Positions 52,258-61,504 of a stretch of DNA of 64,000 bases are shown one piece after another. The DNA is from Planomicrobium sp. CPCC 101110 (GTDB lineage: Bacteria; Bacillota; Bacilli; Bacillales_A; Planococcaceae): the NCBI RefSeq assembly GCF_007859395.1, contig NZ_VOHD01000006.1, positions 310,001-374,000 of the forward strand, read 5' to 3'. Numbering within the stretch: position 1 is the first letter of the stretch; each line of letters starts with the position of its first letter. The notes beneath the pieces were generated by a model. The model had not been told where the DNA came from and did not search any database. It saw nothing but the letters and a program-made list of their open reading frames with translations. Position numbers and translations under genes: made by a program.

Positions 52258-52760
52258 TAGTATTATGCTCCTTTTAGTAAAAGCAAAAATGTCCATTGCT
52301 GCCGGTTCAATAAAACCTTTCTTTCACTAAATATTCCCTTCTATTTATACCAAAAATCCCCCCTTTGCGGAACCGGTTCCACTCAAAGTTCAAAAACATG
52401 GATTATTATCCTGTTTTCCGCTCTCCCTTACTAAATCACGGTAAACCCAAGTCCAACAAATAGCATACTCTACAATGATCATTATATAACCTTTAGGGCT
52501 ATTGTTGCACTCATAATTTCGAATTTTTAGAGAACTTTTTTATGTCAGAATTAAGGATTTTTAAATCTTAATATCAGCTGTTACTGGACCCTTCGAATCA
52601 GGCAAAGCAGCTGTTGGATATGGGCCGATAATCGTCTTGGTTTACCATAGGATGATAGAGCCGCAAGCCGGTCTGACAGGCTCCCGTGATGCCGATAATA
52701 CTGCTGTTTCATGCCGCTTCTATCAGTCTAAGGCCTTATCCAGCAAGGCAAGTCCAGAAA
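52258..52760. other. Intergenic region between the sucrose PTS gene and scrB
   Basis: About 500 bases without a credible gene. It holds the scrB operator at 52369-52380 and, by implication, a promoter separate from the PTS gene. The rest shows no structure I can name. Confidence 0.45.
52369..52380. promoter_or_regulatory. ScrR-type operator upstream of scrB
   Basis: Perfect 12-bp palindrome GGAACCGGTTCC, identical to the first of three sites ahead of the PTS gene. Confidence 0.8.
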
Positions 52761-54581
52761 TCATACAGACAAACTCAGCAAAACATCGTTTGTCCGGACA
52801 GTTTCACTATTCGTTTGAGTTATTTCTTTATAGGATGTTGAATTTGTAATGATGACTGGAGTGATGACTTCATATCCTGCCTCTTTGATTTTATCAATAT
52901 CAAACAGTACCAGTTCATCTCCTTGCTTCACCTTGTCCCCTTGCTTGATCTGAGGCAAGAAATATTTTCCTTCCAGCTCTACTGTGTTGATTCCGATGTG
53001 GATTAAAATTTCCACTCCCGTATCTGAAGTAATGCCGACTGCATGACCGGTTGGAAAAAGTGCAGTGACTACACCGTTCACCGGAGAAAATACTGTTCCA
53101 ACTGCAGGTTCAATCGCTATTCCTTTCCCCATGGCTTCAGCTGAAAAGACGGGATCGTTGACTTGGCTTAGCATCTTGACTTTCCCGGTTAACGGACTTA
53201 CGATATTTTGTCCCTTTAGAAGAACTTCCCCAGATTCTATTGTTTCGGTGTTCTTGCTTTCATATCCGAATACCAGGACAGCCAGTGCAGTACCAATGAT
53301 GGAAAGAGCAATGACGATCAAATATCCACTCACCGGAAGGAATGTTGGAATCGTGAAAATCCCGCCGGCTATTTGAGTGGCTCTGACGCCCAAAGCTCCA
53401 GCAAGGGCACTTGCAACTCCCCCCATCAGGATGGAAATGATAAACACACGTTTATACCGAAAAAAGATACTGTAGATAACAGGCTCTGTAATTCCGGAAA
53501 GAACGCTAGGAATCAACGCGGCACCAGCTACCGCCTTCAGGTTTTTATCCTTCGTCTTTAAGAAGACACCTAATGCTGCTCCGCCTGCAACCCATACTGT
53601 TCCCATTATGAGCCCCAGTATCGCATCGCTTCCTGTGGTCGTAATATTGGACAGCATAAGCGGGATGATTGCCCAGTGCAGCCCTAAGATTACGATAAAT
53701 ACCCAGCCGGCTCCCAGTACAAGGCCTGTTAAAATAGCACTCTTATCAAGAATGAAAACTGTACCGTCCAGAATCGCATCTCCTACATAAATACCAAAAG
53801 GGCCAAAAATCAGAACTGTCAATGGAACCATCACCAATAAGGACAACATCGGAATAATGATCATATGTAACTGCACATGCAAAACTCTCTTAAGAAACTT
53901 CTCTAATAGGGAGTAAATGCAAACAGCTGCAAAAACAGGAAGCACTGTCGATGAATAGTTTATCAATACTACCGGTATGCCTATAAATGAACTGGTGTCT
54001 CCGTTCTCCAACAAATTTGTAAAGTTCGGCTCTAATAAAGCAGCAGCTATAGCGGCTGAAATATATGGACTTACGCCGAGTTTCAAAGCTAGCGTAATAG
54101 CCATTAGGATTGGAAGAAAGTAGAATACCGCATTGGCAGCAGCTGAAAGAATCTGGTGCGTTCCACTGTCAGCTGAGAGCCAGCCTAGCATTACAAGAAC
54201 GATTAAAACCGCTTTCAACAATCCGGAACCACAGATCAAAGGAATCAAAGGAGTGAAAGTTCCTGAAATGGTATTGAATATTCTTGAAGCCACACTGCCT
54301 TTTTCTTTATTGTCCTCCGTAGAAGCTGAATCCGGCCTGAAATTGCAAATTTTCACTACTTCACTGAACACACTGGAAACTTGAGGTCCGATGACCACCT
54401 GATACTGTCCTCCGCTTTCTACCACTTTTAAAATAGCCAGTTTTTCCAGCTCTTCTTTATCGGCTTTTTTATTGTCTTTCAGATTAAATCTTAGCCGGGT
54501 AGCGCAGTGTGTAACGTTTGATACATTTTCTCTCCCGCCCACTAACCGGATGATATCTTCCGCTAACTTTCTGTAACTCAT
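52761..54581 (-). CDS. PTS EIIBCA, glucoside/sucrose family
   Basis: A 606-residue single-chain PTS permease of the Bgl/Scr family. EIIB comes first, with phosphocysteine Cys26 in VTHCATRLRFNLKDN. EIIC follows (residues about 105-455, GTFTPLIPLICGSGLLKA and SGITEPVIYSIFFRYKR). A Crr-like EIIA lies at the C terminus (VFSPVNGVVTALFPTGHAVGI; active His in EILIHIGINTV). Placed with scrB and scrK it most likely imports sucrose as sucrose-6-phosphate. Having its own EIIA makes it independent of the glucose EIIA. Start 54581 follows GGAGAGGG. Confidence 0.88.
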   Translation of the reverse strand: MSYRKLAEDIIRLVGGRENVSNVTHCATRLRFNLKDNKKADKEELEKLAILKVVESGGQYQVVIGPQVSSVFSEVVKICNFRPDSASTEDNKEKGSVASRIFNTISGTFTPLIPLICGSGLLKAVLIVLVMLGWLSADSGTHQILSAAANAVFYFLPILMAITLALKLGVSPYISAAIAAALLEPNFTNLLENGDTSSFIGIPVVLINYSSTVLPVFAAVCIYSLLEKFLKRVLHVQLHMIIIPMLSLLVMVPLTVLIFGPFGIYVGDAILDGTVFILDKSAILTGLVLGAGWVFIVILGLHWAIIPLMLSNITTTGSDAILGLIMGTVWVAGGAALGVFLKTKDKNLKAVAGAALIPSVLSGITEPVIYSIFFRYKRVFIISILMGGVASALAGALGVRATQIAGGIFTIPTFLPVSGYLIVIALSIIGTALAVLVFGYESKNTETIESGEVLLKGQNIVSPLTGKVKMLSQVNDPVFSAEAMGKGIAIEPAVGTVFSPVNGVVTALFPTGHAVGITSDTGVEILIHIGINTVELEGKYFLPQIKQGDKVKQGDELVLFDIDKIKEAGYEVITPVIITNSTSYKEITQTNSETVRTNDVLLSLSV

Positions 54582-54651
54582 GCCTTTCCCTCTCCCTCTG
54601 CATTTTAGAATTTGGATAATCTTCTGAACCAATGCCTTCTTAACAGACGGC

Positions 54652-54718
54652 GGAACCGGTTCCATTTAAATCTAATTTGAAACCGGTTCCATTTAAATCA
54701 TCAATGAAACCGGTTGCA
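54652..54718. promoter_or_regulatory. Three phased ScrR/CcpA-like operators
   Basis: Palindromes centred on AACCGGTT at 54652-54663, 54679-54690 and 54706-54717, spaced exactly 27 bp, with ATTTAAATC also repeated between them. The second and third also match the CcpA cre consensus at every defined base (TGAAACCGGTTCCA, TGAAACCGGTTGCA). They lie between the lacI-type gene and the PTS gene. Confidence 0.8.
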
Positions 54719-54731
54719 TGGAATGATTATA

Positions 54732-55721
54732 TTACCGTCCAAATTTTTTGTCAACGCTTTCTCTTTCAATAATCTGATATTCTGATAAATTCAAAAGCGG
54801 GACTTGGCCTTCGTTCAACAAGGTCACCAGACTGTCTGCTGCTAGCCGCCCTGCATCTTCGTAATGGAATTTCACCGTAGTCAAGCCGGGATGAATAATT
54901 CCCGTTATTTCATAACCGCCAAACCCTGTGATGGATAAAGCTGACGGAACATCCAGTCCTTTCAGCCGGGCTGCCTTCAAAGCACCCAATGCAATGTTGT
55001 CTGTTGCGCACACTATGATGGAAGGATCGAAGGTCTCGATAATATGGGATGAAATTTTAATGGCATCTTCCATTTTGAAACTTGTCTCGTAATACTCCAC
55101 TTCACAATCTTCCCTTTCACTTATGGCCCGGTTGAACCCTTCCTTCCTTCTCACTCCAACAGCAATATCTTTTTCCGTAACGCCTAAATAGGCGATTTTC
55201 CGATGACCGTTCTCCAATACGTATTTCCCTAAATCATAGGCGGCGGCATCATCGTTATGAATGATGCTATAGACTTTGTCGTGCTGCTGGCCGACAAGGA
55301 CAACGGGCAATTCTGTTTCATTGAACGCCTTCAAGTGGTCCTTTGTTATTTGTGTAGCAAGCAAGATGATGCCTGCAACTTTTTGGTTGTATAAGCTATA
55401 AACACTTTCAATTTCGCGTTCCAACTCCTGGCTGGTATTGGAAATCAGCATCTGGTAGTTCAGTTCTCTCAGGTGTTTGTCAATACCCGTCAAAATTTGG
55501 GATGCCGCAAAAGAATCAAGGCGCGGAACAATCGTACCAATAATGTTCGGTTTCTTGGCCTTCAAACTCTGGGCAAAGTTATTGGGCATGTATCCTGTTT
55601 CATTTATGATTCGCTCGATCTTTTTTTTCGTGGGCTCACTGATAGAGCCGCCGTTAAGATACCGCGAAACCGTACTTTTTGCCACACCTGCTAACTGGGC
55701 TATATCGCCAATTGTTTTCAT
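54732..55721 (-). CDS. scrR: LacI family sucrose operon repressor
   Basis: A 329-residue LacI/GalR regulator. The HTH is TIGDIAQLAGVAKSTVSRYLNG, followed by the hinge YMPNNFAQSLKAKK. A periplasmic-binding-like effector domain contains IIGTIVPRLDSFAASQIL, VVLVGQQHDKVYSI and ATDNIALGALKAA. Upstream of the PTS and sucrose genes, with AACCGGTT palindromes at both of their promoters, it is most likely the sucrose repressor. There is no such palindrome in front of its own gene. Confidence 0.85.
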   Translation of the reverse strand: MKTIGDIAQLAGVAKSTVSRYLNGGSISEPTKKKIERIINETGYMPNNFAQSLKAKKPNIIGTIVPRLDSFAASQILTGIDKHLRELNYQMLISNTSQELEREIESVYSLYNQKVAGIILLATQITKDHLKAFNETELPVVLVGQQHDKVYSIIHNDDAAAYDLGKYVLENGHRKIAYLGVTEKDIAVGVRRKEGFNRAISEREDCEVEYYETSFKMEDAIKISSHIIETFDPSIIVCATDNIALGALKAARLKGLDVPSALSITGFGGYEITGIIHPGLTTVKFHYEDAGRLAADSLVTLLNEGQVPLLNLSEYQIIERESVDKKFGR

Positions 55722-55884
55722 TCTTCCAACTCCAAAACAATTAAAATATTTTTATTCAGTATATACTAAAATGAGATTGAACAGGAGAAATTATAGAGTG
55801 AGAAAGAGCCCCAAAATCTGCCGTCCCTTCTTCGTTCTGATTGAATTTTCATCCTCTCTCAGATGCCACGAGTCACTTCTTGTT

Positions 55885-56646
55885 TTAGAATGTATAGGAC
55901 TCTCCGTCTGCCGGCACATAAATTCGGGAAGAAAAGCCTTTTTCATCCGCAAATCTTTTCAATTCTTCTTTAGGCAGTCCCCAGTGATTAGCCGACTCCA
56001 TATGGACAGCGATTATCGCGGCGGCAGGCGCAGCTTGGTGAACTTCGTAAACATCCTCTTTGCCCATAACAATCGAACCGCCTTCCAGGAATTGATTCGC
56101 GCCTGCGTTCACCACGATGACTTCCGGTTTGTGCGCATGGATTGTTTCCTGTACGCTTTCACACCAGACCGTATCCCCAGCTACATAAACGGTTTTCTCG
56201 TCTTGATGTTTGAAGACTATGCCCGAGACTTGGCCCATAAGGTTTGCCATCGCCCCTCTGCCATGCTCGCCTTTTGTCTTATGTAAATGGATCCCTTCAA
56301 ATACCGTATCTCCCTGCAATACCTCAGCGTTTTGGAAACCGTCATTTTGAACCTCTTTCGCATCTTCTTCGTTTTGGACGAACAGTTTGATGTTTTTCGG
56401 CAGGGCGTCTTTGGCTGCATCATCCCAGTGGTCCAAATGCAAATGAGTTACAATGACGGCATCTATGCCAGTGATGATTTCATTGATTGGGACAGGCAAG
56501 CTATCGAGCGGGTTGTTCTGGTCCTGCCTAGCTGAATTTGGAAATGGCGGATAGGCACCTTTCTCTGCCAAAAACGGATCTACTAAAAACTTTTTGCCGG
56601 CATATTTGATCACCAGTGTTGCGTTTCGGATTTGCTGTATGTTCAT
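55885..56646 (-). CDS. MBL-fold metallo-hydrolase
   Basis: A 253-residue metallo-beta-lactamase-fold protein of the UlaG-like type. The zinc motif is VTHLHLDHWDDAAKD, later metal ligands lie in YVAGDTVWCE, and the late IIAVHMESANHWGL supplies a histidine. Residues 1-35 form the opening strands with DPFLAEKGAYPPFP. Family members hydrolyse lactones, phosphoesters or related bonds. AAAAGGAG precedes ATG 56646. It diverges from an Lrp/AsnC gene, which may regulate it. Confidence 0.87.
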   Translation of the reverse strand: MNIQQIRNATLVIKYAGKKFLVDPFLAEKGAYPPFPNSARQDQNNPLDSLPVPINEIITGIDAVIVTHLHLDHWDDAAKDALPKNIKLFVQNEEDAKEVQNDGFQNAEVLQGDTVFEGIHLHKTKGEHGRGAMANLMGQVSGIVFKHQDEKTVYVAGDTVWCESVQETIHAHKPEVIVVNAGANQFLEGGSIVMGKEDVYEVHQAAPAAAIIAVHMESANHWGLPKEELKRFADEKGFSSRIYVPADGESYTF

Positions 56647-56765
56647 ATTTTCTATCTCCTTTTGATTGAATTACGTACAGTGTATACTATTAGCACATTA
56701 AAAATACACAGCATAAATCAAGTCTTTCTGCCGTTTGACTTTATTAATGAAGGGAGTTTAAAGGA

Positions 56766-57185
56766 ATGGTGGACAACACGGATCTGCAGATCTTAGAGGA
56801 ACTCTCCAAGAACAGCCGCATCACGATGAAAGAATTGGGGAAGAAAATCCATTTAAGCGGACCCGCAACTTCGGCACGGGTGGCGAAATTAGAGGACAGC
56901 GGAATTATTGAAGGTTACACCATTGATATTAACCAAGTAAAGATGGGGTATTATATTCACGCCTTGATCAACATCTTCACAAAAAGCACTTCTCATCAGC
57001 CTTATCTGTCTTTCCTGGAAACAACAGAGGAACATATCATCAATAATTATAAAATCAGCGGGGACAGCTGCTACTTGCTCGAGTGCAAATTCCCATCCAA
57101 CTTTGAACTGGATCAATTTCTGATTGGCCTGAACCAATATGTGAACTACAAACTCTCTATTGTCATCAATAAGCAGCCTATCTGA
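56766..57185 (+). CDS. Lrp/AsnC family regulator
   Basis: A 139-residue feast/famine regulator. The N-terminal HTH is LQILEELSKNSRITMKELGKKIHLSGPATSARVAKLEDSG (positions 7-46). A RAM-type ligand domain follows, with YYIHALINIF and an ISGDSCYLLECKFPS beta strand. The effector is usually an amino acid. AGGGAG and AAGGA lie before ATG 56766. The divergent MBL-fold gene, 119 bp away, is its most obvious target. Confidence 0.85.
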   Translation: MVDNTDLQILEELSKNSRITMKELGKKIHLSGPATSARVAKLEDSGIIEGYTIDINQVKMGYYIHALINIFTKSTSHQPYLSFLETTEEHIINNYKISGDSCYLLECKFPSNFELDQFLIGLNQYVNYKLSIVINKQPI

Positions 57186-57771
57186 TATAGAACACGGCAA
57201 AAGTTATAGGACGTATACGCTAAACGGAGTTTTTTCATTAACGGTTGATAGAATCAGGGGAACTCGCCTTTTAAAAAAGGGTATTTCCGCAAATAGAAAC
57301 GGAGAATGGATGCCAACCAATACACATCCACTCTCTGTTTTTTTATTTGGTCTGCTGCTGGTAAATCATAAAAATTTTAACACCAGGGTCCACTGACAAA
57401 TTGCCCATCAGAAAAATTGGCAGGATTTTGCTGGACTCCCATAATGGCATTTGTGACGCGCCTGCAATAAATCCGATTGGAACCAGTATGATAAACCAGG
57501 AAAAAGAGGGGTTTTACTTAACGGAACACATCTTCCCGCTTTCATTATTCTTTGTCATAGAATAAAGCAACTTCCTATGCCAAGCCTTTTGGTGCTTTCT
57601 TACTGTATGGGATGCGATAGAACCATCCGTTAAGTTAAAATATTTTCAAATAACAAAAATGGGTCATTCGGACTGTAGTTTGCACCGTCGAAATAACGCA
57701 CACTTTACTTACTTTATAAATATGGGAATTGACAAGCTTATTACCTATAAATATCGAAAAAGGCATAGAGT
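57186..57771. other. Long intergenic region with a terminator and a decayed membrane-protein fragment
   Basis: On the minus strand 57343-57513 is an open run of 56 codons without a usable start. It is strongly hydrophobic (FIILVPIGFIAGASQMP, ILPIFLMGN) and ends at a normal stop. It is probably the remnant of a membrane protein gene. The remaining sequence is AT-rich. Confidence 0.4.
57297..57347 (+). terminator. Intrinsic terminator
   Basis: Imperfect stem AAAC.GAGA.TGGATG / CATCCA.TCTC.GTTT followed by seven T, 112 nt after the lrp stop. Confidence 0.55.
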
Positions 57772-59826
57772 TTGAAGGATGTGGAAAGTTTGAAAGAGGA
57801 AAATTCGCAAATTCAAGAATGGATGAACACGGTCGACATTTTTTTGATTGCTATCGATAATAAAGGCACTGTTCTCCGAGTTAATCAGGCATGGCTTGAT
57901 TTTTGTGAGGAACATGAGGTAAGGGAATCCTTGTGGAAAGTAGGATCTGATTACTTCAAGCAATTGAAAGAACACGGAAAACTCAATGAACTGCAGGCCA
58001 TTCAACGCGTTCTCAATAACGAATCCGCCGAACACAAGCAAATGTATCCTTTTCTTCTTAAGAACGGAGAAACACAATGGTTTATGGTCAGATTATGCGG
58101 AATAGAATTATTATCCACTAAATCTCGAGGTGCCATCATTTATCTTAAACCCGCTGGCCTCCATGATATCGAGCCGATTACTGCAGAAAGCATATTGGAA
58201 AGTATGACAGACGGCTTTGCCTTGCTTAACGATCAGTTCCAAATCGACTTTATGAATGAAGTTGCGGAATCCATGCTGCATTGTAATCGCGAAAATGTTA
58301 TCGGAGCCAACTTATTCGACATTTTCCCTGAAGCTGTCGGCACTTCTTTCCATCAAATCTATCAACAAGCGATGAAAGAACAGCAAACCATCAAGTTTTT
58401 TGATTACTATCAACCGCTTAATACATGGTTTCAAGTGAAAGCCTGTCCACTGAAAAGAGGCGGACTTGTTATCTATATCCAAGACATCAGTGAACAAAAA
58501 AAAATGGAAGAAAAATTATCTGCTTCAGTCAACTATGATTACTTGACTGAACTGCCCAACCGCCGCTTGCTGACAGCAAGAGGACATTCTTTGATTGAGC
58601 AGAAAAAGAAATTCACTGTTTTCTATTTGAATGTGACAAATTTAAAACATATAAATGCAATGTATGACCATGATGTTGGGGATGCGCTGTTAAAAGATCT
58701 GGCAAAAAAATTGAATTTGTTAAGGAATGATAAATGCGAAGTAGGACGTCTTGATGGGGATGAATTTGCTGTCATCTATGAACCGGAGTTTGGTGAAAAA
58801 CTTGAAGGCTTTGCAAAGCAGATTAAAGGAATATTCGAAGAGGCTTACCACCTTCATGATACCCCTCCCCTTTATATCGAAGCCAGTATAGGAATTTCCT
58901 GTTTTCCACACGACTCGAAAGTATTCAATGAAGTCTTCTCCTATGCGGAAACCGCAATGCATGAGGCAAAAAAAACCAGTGGATCCTCATACATGTTTTT
59001 CCGTCCATCCATGCATATGCAGCGCAGCCGAAAATCCACTATAGAGAAAAGTTTAACAGGAAACTTGAAAGCCATCGGCCTTTACTATACACTTCAGCCA
59101 CAAATCAACGGTTCTTCAGGTGAAGTTGTCGGAGTTGAAGTTCTGGCTCGCTGGAACCATCCGGAGCTTGGGGAGCTTTCTCCGTTGGAGTTCATTAAAA
59201 TTGCCGAAGAAACCAGTACAATCACTCCTTTGACGCTTTATCTGATTGAAAAGGTGTTTGTTCAACTGAACGAATGGCAGCGGCGGTTCGGATGGATTCC
59301 ACGTACAGCCGTTAACATGACATCATCCCTTCTTGCCAGCCCGGTATTCTTTGACGCTTTCTTTGAACTGCAAAAACGCTATAAAATTCCATCGTCAATG
59401 GTGGAGATCGAAATTACCGAACAAGCGGAACTGACTTATTCTGAAGCCACTTTGAAAAATTTGCTCCTATGTAAATCGAAAGGAATTTCCATTGCTATTG
59501 ACGATTTTGGCACCGGATTTTCGATGATTTCCTATTTGACCCATTTTCCAATCACTAAAATCAAGATAGACCGGTCTTTTATCCAAAAAATCGGACAGGA
59601 CAAGAAATCCGAAGCCGTCCTTAAATCTCTTATTCATTTGGCGAAGAGCATTGAATGCGATTTAGTAGCAGAAGGAGTCGAACGCCCGGAAGAAGTTGCT
59701 TTCCTCAAAATGAACGACTGCACCGTTTATCAAGGCTACCTTTACGACAAGCCTTTGAAAGTCCACGATTTCGAAATAAAATATTTACAGCAAAATTATA
59801 AATTCCAAGAAAACAAACTGCTATAA
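57772..59826 (+). CDS. PAS-PAS-GGDEF-EAL cyclic-di-GMP protein
   Basis: A 684-residue signalling protein with no membrane segment. Two PAS domains (about 14-130 and 138-250) precede a GGDEF domain (260-415) whose signature reads RLDGDEF, so diguanylate cyclase activity is doubtful. The EAL domain (425-670) keeps the residues needed for phosphodiesterase: EVLARWNHP, NMTSS, EIEITEQ, IDDFGTGFS, KIDRSF, AEGVER and YQGYLY. It probably degrades c-di-GMP in response to a PAS signal. The start is TTG 57772, or TTG 57790, which has a better AAGGA site. Confidence 0.88.
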   Translation: MKDVESLKEENSQIQEWMNTVDIFLIAIDNKGTVLRVNQAWLDFCEEHEVRESLWKVGSDYFKQLKEHGKLNELQAIQRVLNNESAEHKQMYPFLLKNGETQWFMVRLCGIELLSTKSRGAIIYLKPAGLHDIEPITAESILESMTDGFALLNDQFQIDFMNEVAESMLHCNRENVIGANLFDIFPEAVGTSFHQIYQQAMKEQQTIKFFDYYQPLNTWFQVKACPLKRGGLVIYIQDISEQKKMEEKLSASVNYDYLTELPNRRLLTARGHSLIEQKKKFTVFYLNVTNLKHINAMYDHDVGDALLKDLAKKLNLLRNDKCEVGRLDGDEFAVIYEPEFGEKLEGFAKQIKGIFEEAYHLHDTPPLYIEASIGISCFPHDSKVFNEVFSYAETAMHEAKKTSGSSYMFFRPSMHMQRSRKSTIEKSLTGNLKAIGLYYTLQPQINGSSGEVVGVEVLARWNHPELGELSPLEFIKIAEETSTITPLTLYLIEKVFVQLNEWQRRFGWIPRTAVNMTSSLLASPVFFDAFFELQKRYKIPSSMVEIEITEQAELTYSEATLKNLLLCKSKGISIAIDDFGTGFSMISYLTHFPITKIKIDRSFIQKIGQDKKSEAVLKSLIHLAKSIECDLVAEGVERPEEVAFLKMNDCTVYQGYLYDKPLKVHDFEIKYLQQNYKFQENKLL

Positions 59827-59966
59827 AGAACTTGATTGAATAAGCTAAACAATTGTTGCAGAGACAAGCTTCAACTGATATTCGACAGGCACAGAGGTTT
59901 TATCGTGCTGCTTCCAGGATCTAAACTGGCAGAGGCGCATATTTTCGGGTAGGAATATTAAAAATA

Positions 59967-60010
59967 AAAGCCTGGAGGAAAACCGGTCAACTGGTTTTCC
60001 TCCAGGCTTT
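59967..60010. terminator. Strong intrinsic terminator
   Basis: Perfect 18-bp stem (59967-59984 with 59993-60010) with an 8-nt loop, downstream of the GGDEF-EAL gene. Confidence 0.85.
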
Positions 60011-60078
60011 CAGTCCGTAATCTTTAACAAGAAGAGAAAAAGTAGAAATAAAGACTGGAATCACAGCCCTCTTCCTCT

Positions 60079-60240
60079 CTACTTGAGCTCACCATTTAAG
60101 TTGGGCAACTTCCCGTAAAGTCTTGATATGTAAACTTGAAACTTCAATTTTCCATGCTCGAGATTATCTGGCGACTCATCGAAGGCCATTGATACACTGT
60201 CTAATGCTGTTTCAATAGGGCGCTTGAAGGTATGGAGCAT
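60079..60240 (-). CDS. Possible small protein, 53 residues
   Basis: A short frame from ATG 60238-60240 to TAG 60079, with AGGA seven bases upstream, 32 nt after the EamA stop on the same strand. The sequence MLHTFKRPIETALDSVSMAF then EHGKLKFQVYISRLYGKLPN is soluble and protein-like. No family recognised. It may be a real small gene co-transcribed with the transporter or the tail of a lost gene. Confidence 0.4.
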   Translation of the reverse strand: MLHTFKRPIETALDSVSMAFDESPDNLEHGKLKFQVYISRLYGKLPNLNGELK

Positions 60241-60272
60241 CAGAGTTCCTAATCAGACTCTTAATACGGTCC

Positions 60273-61163
60273 TTACGCCACAGGATCCCTATTTTTTTGC
60301 TGGAGCAGAAATAATGTTAAACCGATTAAAATGAATGCGATGCCCATACCTTGCTGCAAGGAAATGATCTCATCCAAAATGAAATAAGCGAGTATGCATG
60401 TTCCAATTATCTCTCCTAATATGGCCATTGAAATAATTGAAGTACTTAGCCATTTCAACAACCAATTGAAAATGGTTTGCCCTAAAATTGTTGCAACGAA
60501 CGCTAATCCGACGAAGGACCACCAGGTGTGTGATGAATATGTGAAGAAAGGCGTTTGCTGACTGAACGCAAAAACACCTAAAAGCAATGTACTGCTCCCA
60601 TAACCAATAACTGCATAAGGGATAAGGGATAGCCTTTTCCGGACATGCTGGCCAATAAAGAAGTAGGCTGTTATGATGCCGGCCGCAATAAAAGCCAGCA
60701 CATCACCGAACAATGCCTGTCCGCTGATTTGAAAGTCTTGCCATCCTATGACTATACTTCCAGCAATCGCGACGAGACATCCCGTTATAGCCCCTTTACT
60801 GAAACGTTCCTTGAAAAGAAAATAGCCGCCCGCCACTGAAAAGAGGGGCTGCAAGGTAACGATGACCGTCGAACTTGCTACAGATGTGTAATTTAATGAT
60901 TCGAACCACAGGACATAATGGGCTGCGAGAAATACGCCTGATAACAATCCGAGTCCCCATTGTTTTTTTGACAACAAGCATAGTTCCTGGCGGTTCTTTT
61001 TGCTGCCTAGTAAAAACGGCAAAAGCATTGCTGCTGCAAAAAGCATCCGATAAAATGCCGTAATTGCCGCAGGTGCATCTGCTACCTTCACAAAAATCGC
61101 TGAAGTCGATAATGCAAATACGCCCAAAAATAAAGCTATATACGAAATAAGCGGTGATTTCAA
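60273..61163 (-). CDS. EamA/DMT family transporter
   Basis: A 296-residue ten-TM drug/metabolite transporter with two EamA repeats. The first repeat (residues 8-140) has STSAIFVKVADAPAAITAFYRML and WFESLNYTSVASSTVIVTLQPLFS. The second (155-290) has FIAAGIITAYFFIGQ and ISMAILGEIIGTCILAYFILDE. Such proteins export metabolites; the substrate is unknown. The start is TTG 61163, five bases after GGGGGAG. Confidence 0.85.
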   Translation of the reverse strand: MKSPLISYIALFLGVFALSTSAIFVKVADAPAAITAFYRMLFAAAMLLPFLLGSKKNRQELCLLSKKQWGLGLLSGVFLAAHYVLWFESLNYTSVASSTVIVTLQPLFSVAGGYFLFKERFSKGAITGCLVAIAGSIVIGWQDFQISGQALFGDVLAFIAAGIITAYFFIGQHVRKRLSLIPYAVIGYGSSTLLLGVFAFSQQTPFFTYSSHTWWSFVGLAFVATILGQTIFNWLLKWLSTSIISMAILGEIIGTCILAYFILDEIISLQQGMGIAFILIGLTLFLLQQKNRDPVA

Positions 61164-61504
61164 TTTTGTCTCCCCCTCGATGCTCGTTTATAATATCAAA
61201 ACGGATCCTTTATTATGCACAGATTTAAGTATAGAATACTTCTTCGCTCCGTGTTTAGTATGTCAGCGCAAAATGAATGAAACAGACATTATTTCAGAAA
61301 AAATTATCTTAAGAACAATCCACTCCCTATAAGGAGTAGGAGAAAGTGGATCTCAACCACAAAACAGGAAAATGTTCCAAAAAAGCCCTTCACCAAGAAA
61401 AGAAGGATTCGTGATCGATTACCGGCACATTTTCTTCTTTTGGTGTTTGAATTCGCAGATTTCCTGCAACTTCTGTTTTGTCACGAGAGGTTGGCTGATG
61501 CCTT
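61164..61504. other. Intergenic region
   Basis: About 340 bases between two minus-strand genes. A short CCTTC/GAAGG stem followed by GCTTTTTT on the minus strand (about 61375-61410) may end the YczE transcript. Nothing else seen. Confidence 0.35.

Noticed and set aside
54652..54718. 27-bp repeats considered as a CRISPR array
   Set aside because: Only three units, contiguous with no unique spacers, each centred on a regulator palindrome next to a LacI-type gene.
55477..56286. Plus-strand open frame of 269 codons across the LacI and MBL genes
   Set aside because: It spans two real minus-strand genes and their intergenic gap, which no real gene would do.
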